DNA from: Clostridiales bacterium | GTDB taxonomy: Bacteria > Bacillota > Clostridia > Oscillospirales > Oscillospiraceae | Assembly: GCA_018374635.1 (NCBI GenBank) | Contig: JAHAEW010000108.1 | Location: 1 to 8,190, forward strand | Direction of reading: 5' to 3' | DNA length: 8,190 nt | In this document: piece after piece, positions 5,438 to 8,190 of the stretch | Layout of the letters: each line of letters starts with the position of its first letter | How positions within the stretch are numbered: position 1 is the stretch's first letter | The notes under the pieces: model-generated | The model's database searches: none | What the model saw: only the letters and a program-made list of their open reading frames with translations | Told to the model about the DNA's origin: nothing | Position numbers and translations under genes: made by a program

Positions 5438-5454
5438 CACCTCCTTTCAAGGTG
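5438..5454 (-). promoter_or_regulatory. fliK ribosome binding site inside a small inverted repeat
   Basis: The transcribed strand carries AAAGGAGG (5440-5447), a near-perfect Shine-Dalgarno 8 bases before the ATG at 5431. It decides the start against the upstream GTG. The same region can fold as CACCT (5450-5454) with AGGTG (5438-5442), around a 7-base loop, which would partly hide the binding site. The five-pair stem is weak, so any regulatory effect is speculative. Confidence 0.6.
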
Positions 5455-5467
5455 CGGCTCCGGGCGG

Positions 5468-5914
5468 TCAAACCGCTGTCCGGGCCCGAGCCGCGGTCAC
5501 CAGCTCCTCAATCAGCAGCTCCTCGCCCTTCTGCGCCTGCTTCTGATACTCCTCCCACTTCTTGTCCTTGAGCTTTTCCAGGGAGGCGGTATCCTGCCGG
5601 GCGGCCACCACCTGCCCGCGCTTCTCCTCTGCCGCGGCCTCGCACGCCCGCAGGCGCTTGGCCTCCCGCTGGATCTCATCCTCCAAAAAGCGCAGGCCGC
5701 TCTCATACCGCAGGGCCTCGGCTATGGTCAGGCCCTCCGTCTCCGCCTGCCGGAATTCCAGATTCAGGCCGCGGTAGCGCTCCTCCGCCGCCTGGAGCAC
5801 CAGCTCCTGCTGCCGCACCTGGTAGAGGAGCTGTCCATGCTCATTCTGCAACTCCTCCAGCACCTGCTGCTTGTAGCTTAACACCGTATTCAAGCTGAAC
5901 TGGAACCGCTTCAT
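5468..5914 (-). CDS. fliJ: Flagellar export chaperone/stalk protein FliJ
   Basis: This 148-residue protein is almost entirely predicted coiled coil, as expected for FliJ. FliJ inserts into the FliI ATPase ring like a rotor stalk and contacts the export gate protein FlhA. The N-terminus KRFQFSLNTVLSYKQQ follows the family pattern F-x-F-x-L-x-x-V-L-x-x-K. The C-terminal LEKLKDKKWEEYQKQ (112-126) and GEELLIEELVT match the conserved end of the family. Length is as usual. The start at 5914 has a GAGAGG site only about 5 bases upstream, and the gene begins 16 bases after the fliI stop. FliJ sequences are poorly conserved, so the call rests on end motifs plus position between fliI and fliK. Confidence 0.9.
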   Translation of the reverse strand: MKRFQFSLNTVLSYKQQVLEELQNEHGQLLYQVRQQELVLQAAEERYRGLNLEFRQAETEGLTIAEALRYESGLRFLEDEIQREAKRLRACEAAAEEKRGQVVAARQDTASLEKLKDKKWEEYQKQAQKGEELLIEELVTAARARTAV

Positions 5915-5930
5915 CCTGTCCTCTCTTCTC

Positions 5931-7232
5931 TTACAGGAGCTTCCGCATGGCCTTCAGATCCTCCTCATAGGAGAACGCCTCGTCCACTCCCTGGGTCAAA
6001 AACTGGTTGATCCCGTCCATCTTTCCCAGAGCGTAATCCAGCCTTGGGTTGGTGCCCGCCTTGTACGCGCCCACAGAAACAAGATCGGCATTTTTTTCGT
6101 AAATTCCCATCACGTCCCGTACCCGCGCCGCCAGCCGCTTGTGCTCGTCGGAGACGATGTCCGCCATCAGACGGGAAATACTGGCCCCGATATCAATGGC
6201 CGGGAAATGGTTGCTATTGGCCAGCCGCCGGGAGAGCACGATGTGCCCGTCCAGAATGCCGCGCACCGTGTCCGCGATGGGCTCGTTGGTGTCGTCGCCC
6301 TCCACCAGCACGGTGTAGACCCCCGTGATGGAGCCTTTCTGGAAGTTGCCGCTGCGCTCCAGCAGCTTGGGCAGCTCGGCGTAAATGGAGGGGGTGTAGC
6401 CGCGGCTCACCGGCGGCTCACCCACCGCCAGGCCGATTTCCCGCTGGGCCATGGCAAAGCGGGTCAGGGAGTCCATCATCAGCAGCACGTCATACCCCTG
6501 GTCCCGAAAGAACTCTGCGATCCCGGTGGCCACAGAGGGGCACTGCTTGCGCAGCATGGCGGGCTGGTCAGAGGTCGCCACCACCAGGATCGACCGCCGC
6601 ATCCCCTCCGGTCCCAGATCCTTTTCCATGAATTCCAACACCTCGCGGCCGCGTTCCCCCACCAGGGCGATGACGTTGATATCCGCCTTTACATTTTTGG
6701 CGATCATCCCCATCAGGGTGCTCTTTCCCACGCCGGAGCCGGCAAAAATGCCGATACGCTGTCCCTTTCCGATGGTCAGCATGCTGTCAATGGCCTTGAC
6801 GCCGAACTCCATCCGCTCCCGGATGGGGGGACGCGTCATTGGGTTGATGTAGTGGTTGTTCTCCACGCAGAACAGAGTGCCGCCTTGAAAGGCCCCCTTG
6901 CCGTCTATGGGCTGTCCCAGGGCGTTAATCACCCGTCCCTTCAGGAAGGGGCCCATACGCAGGCTGAGCCTCCGCCCGGTGTTGCGCACAAAATTCCCCG
7001 CGGAGATACCACTCATGTCCGAATAGGGCATCAGCAGGATGCGGTCATTCTTAAAACCAACCACCTCGGCCATTACCTGTCCGCCCGCATCCCCGTTGTA
7101 GATCTGACAGATGTCACCCACCGCGGCACGTCCGCCGGACGCCTCGATGGACATACCGACAATATTTTCAATTTTTCCCGTATAGCTGACCGTCTCGGCC
7201 CGCTGAATCTGCCGGATCATCTCCTGGAACAT
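5931..7232 (-). CDS. fliI: Flagellum-specific export ATPase FliI
   Basis: This 433-residue F1-beta-like ATPase energises substrate unfolding and delivery at the flagellar type III export gate, as a ring with FliJ inside and FliH attached. The N-terminal beta domain covers about residues 1-90. The Walker A motif AGSGVGKST is at 164-172, VGERGREV at 191-198 (catalytic Glu193), and Walker B LLMMDSLTRFA at 250-260 (Asp254). The alpha/beta ATPase signature PAIDIGASIS is at 344-353. The C-terminal helical domain ends in EEDLKAMRKLL. All catalytic residues appear intact and length is normal for the family. LSLRMGPFLKGRVINALGQPID (89-110) marks the FliI/SctN group's 'G.vlnalG.PiDg' segment. The ATG at 7232 has an AAGGAAGGGA site upstream, 33 bases after the fliH stop. 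Confidence 0.98.
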   Translation of the reverse strand: MFQEMIRQIQRAETVSYTGKIENIVGMSIEASGGRAAVGDICQIYNGDAGGQVMAEVVGFKNDRILLMPYSDMSGISAGNFVRNTGRRLSLRMGPFLKGRVINALGQPIDGKGAFQGGTLFCVENNHYINPMTRPPIRERMEFGVKAIDSMLTIGKGQRIGIFAGSGVGKSTLMGMIAKNVKADINVIALVGERGREVLEFMEKDLGPEGMRRSILVVATSDQPAMLRKQCPSVATGIAEFFRDQGYDVLLMMDSLTRFAMAQREIGLAVGEPPVSRGYTPSIYAELPKLLERSGNFQKGSITGVYTVLVEGDDTNEPIADTVRGILDGHIVLSRRLANSNHFPAIDIGASISRLMADIVSDEHKRLAARVRDVMGIYEKNADLVSVGAYKAGTNPRLDYALGKMDGINQFLTQGVDEAFSYEEDLKAMRKLL

Positions 7233-7265
7233 GGCTTCAGGTCCCTTCCTTGCGCTGCCTCCACC

Positions 7266-8057
7266 CTATATCTCGCGCATCAGATCGCGGATATTCTTGA
7301 GCTGTGTGGAGGCGCTGGCATCGATGATCTCATCGGGCATCTCGATGATGCAGGTGCCCGCCTCATCGTCGGACAGCGGAATGATTTTAATGTGGTCGGA
7401 CAGGCCGGACAGGGCCGTCATCAGCTCCGGCGTGACGGCCGACACCTCCTTGGCGGCACAGCCGCCCACGTAGATGTGCACCCACTCCCGCCGCTTGAGC
7501 TTTTCGGTGGCCACCTGGATCATCCGGGCCACCACCTCACTGCTGCTGTTCAGGCTGACATGGATCACCTTTTCCGCGATGGCGAGGCTGAGCTCACACA
7601 GTTCGCCACGCGTCTCCCGCAGCAGTTCCTCCCGGGCGGCGGTGGCCTTTTCCAAAAAGTCCTGCAACTCCTCCGCCTGCTGTTCCCGCTGCTTCTGCAA
7701 CTCCGCCCGGCCCTCGACCCCGGCCTGCCGCAGCCCTTCTGCATAGCCCTGCCGGTAGCCCTCAGACTGGGCCTGCTGGCGCACCTGCTCGGCCTCCTGT
7801 TCGGCCTCTATCTGCCGCTGGGCCAGGTACTCCTCCGCCTGCCGCCTGGCGTCCTCCAGGATCTTCTCCGCCTGGATCTGTGCAAAGTCGACCGCGCTGG
7901 GGGCATCCTGTCCCTCCGCCTCTGGAGTCGATTCCTCCGGCGCTCCCTCTTGTTCGCCCGCGGTATCTGCCGGCTCATCCTCCATAAGCTCTTCCACGTC
8001 TGGAAACACGAAGTCGGAGGCGTTGGGCTGCAAAAAGCGTTTGAATATGTTAGGCAA
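7266..8057 (-). CDS. fliH: Flagellar assembly protein FliH
   Basis: This 263-residue protein binds FliI, regulates its ATPase activity and links it to the C-ring. The N-terminus (1-55) is variable and acidic. A long Gln/Glu/Ala-rich coiled coil runs from about 58 to 150 and includes a glycine-spaced G-x3-G segment, GYRQGYAEGLRQAGVEG (100-116), characteristic of FliH. The C-terminal domain (about 151-263) has ELSLAIAEKVI and a GTCIIEMPDEIIDAS stretch (234-248), typical of FliH/SctL. The start is a TTG at 8055-8057 that overlaps the fliG stop by 8 bases. It has an AAAGGA site (8066-8071) 8 bases upstream, inside fliG. The first in-frame ATG would remove about 24 residues and lacks comparable support. 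The overlap suggests translational coupling with fliG. Confidence 0.95.
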   Translation of the reverse strand: MPNIFKRFLQPNASDFVFPDVEELMEDEPADTAGEQEGAPEESTPEAEGQDAPSAVDFAQIQAEKILEDARRQAEEYLAQRQIEAEQEAEQVRQQAQSEGYRQGYAEGLRQAGVEGRAELQKQREQQAEELQDFLEKATAAREELLRETRGELCELSLAIAEKVIHVSLNSSSEVVARMIQVATEKLKRREWVHIYVGGCAAKEVSAVTPELMTALSGLSDHIKIIPLSDDEAGTCIIEMPDEIIDASASTQLKNIRDLMREI

Positions 8058-8190
8058 TAATATCGTCCTTTCCGCCCTTGAGGATAATCAACTCGTTTTT
8101 CTCCTCCAGATCCCGGATGATCCCCACGATGCGCTGCTGGGCCTCCTCCACATCGCGCAGGCGGACGTTGGTGGTGATCTCCAGATCGTC
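8050..8190 (-). CDS. fliG: Flagellar motor switch protein FliG (C-terminal end, partial)
   Basis: The window holds the last 46 codons and the TAA stop (8050-8052). The translation includes LRDVEEAQQRIVGIIRDLEE and ends KGGKDDIIA, matching the conserved end of FliG: V-x-x-A-Q-x-x-I-V, then a short helix and a G-x-D-D-x-I tail. FliG forms the top of the cytoplasmic C-ring. Its C-terminal domain receives torque from MotA, which is encoded further down the same operon. The charged torque helix of FliG lies outside the window or at its edge. The stop overlaps the fliH TTG start by 8 bases. Confidence 0.93.
   Translation of the reverse strand, partial: DDLEITTNVRLRDVEEAQQRIVGIIRDLEEKNELIILKGGKDDIIA

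Noticed and set aside
6141..8060. A 639-codon open frame on the plus strand opposite fliI and fliH
   Set aside because: It lies antisense to two certain genes and has no family-like motifs. High G+C sequence leaves few stop codons in the opposite strand.
1..8190. Mobile elements, CRISPR arrays, tRNA or rRNA genes
   Set aside because: No transposase, spaced repeats, att-like sites or RNA-gene signatures were seen. Coding is continuous and in conserved flagellar order.

Overview
The window is one continuous piece of a bacterial flagellar (fla/che-type) operon. Every gene lies on the minus strand, so transcription runs from the right end to the left. The order is fliG (3' end only), fliH, fliI, fliJ, fliK, flgD, a conserved small 'flagellar operon protein' (TIGR02530-like), the hook gene flgE, flbD/swrD, motA, motB and the first three codons of a following gene, probably fliL. 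This order, the TIGR02530 and FlbD/SwrD proteins, and the strong AAAGGAG-type ribosome binding sites point to a Gram-positive Clostridia. The high G+C content, especially in fliK and fliJ, suggests an Oscillospiraceae/Ruminococcaceae-like gut anaerobe. The genus is inference.

The right third (about 5468-8190) encodes the C-ring rotor end and the soluble export machinery: FliG C-terminus, FliH (ATPase regulator), FliI (export ATPase) and FliJ (export stalk/chaperone escort). The middle (about 2044-5431) encodes hook building: FliK (hook-length ruler), FlgD (hook cap), the uncharacterised TIGR02530 protein and FlgE (hook subunit). The left part (1-1979) encodes torque generation: FlbD/SwrD, the MotA/MotB stator and the start of a probable fliL. 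Genes are 16-47 bp apart or overlap slightly, with two exceptions around flgE: 119 bp before it and 64 bp after it.

The most notable non-coding signal is around flgE. Its 119-base leader can form a strong GC-rich hairpin, a competing smaller hairpin, and a small hairpin whose loop carries AAAGGAUGU, close to the CsrA-binding consensus. A perfect 13-bp stem follows the flgE stop codon. None of these hairpins has a U-tract, so they look like mRNA stability, processing or translational control elements rather than terminators. Other points of interest are a MotB peptidoglycan-binding domain with GHTA instead of GHTD, a highly basic MotA tail, a TTG start for fliH inside fliG, and a TIGR02530 protein with a possible distant resemblance to DUF4258-like proteins. 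There is no sign of mobile elements, CRISPR arrays, RNA genes or disrupted genes.
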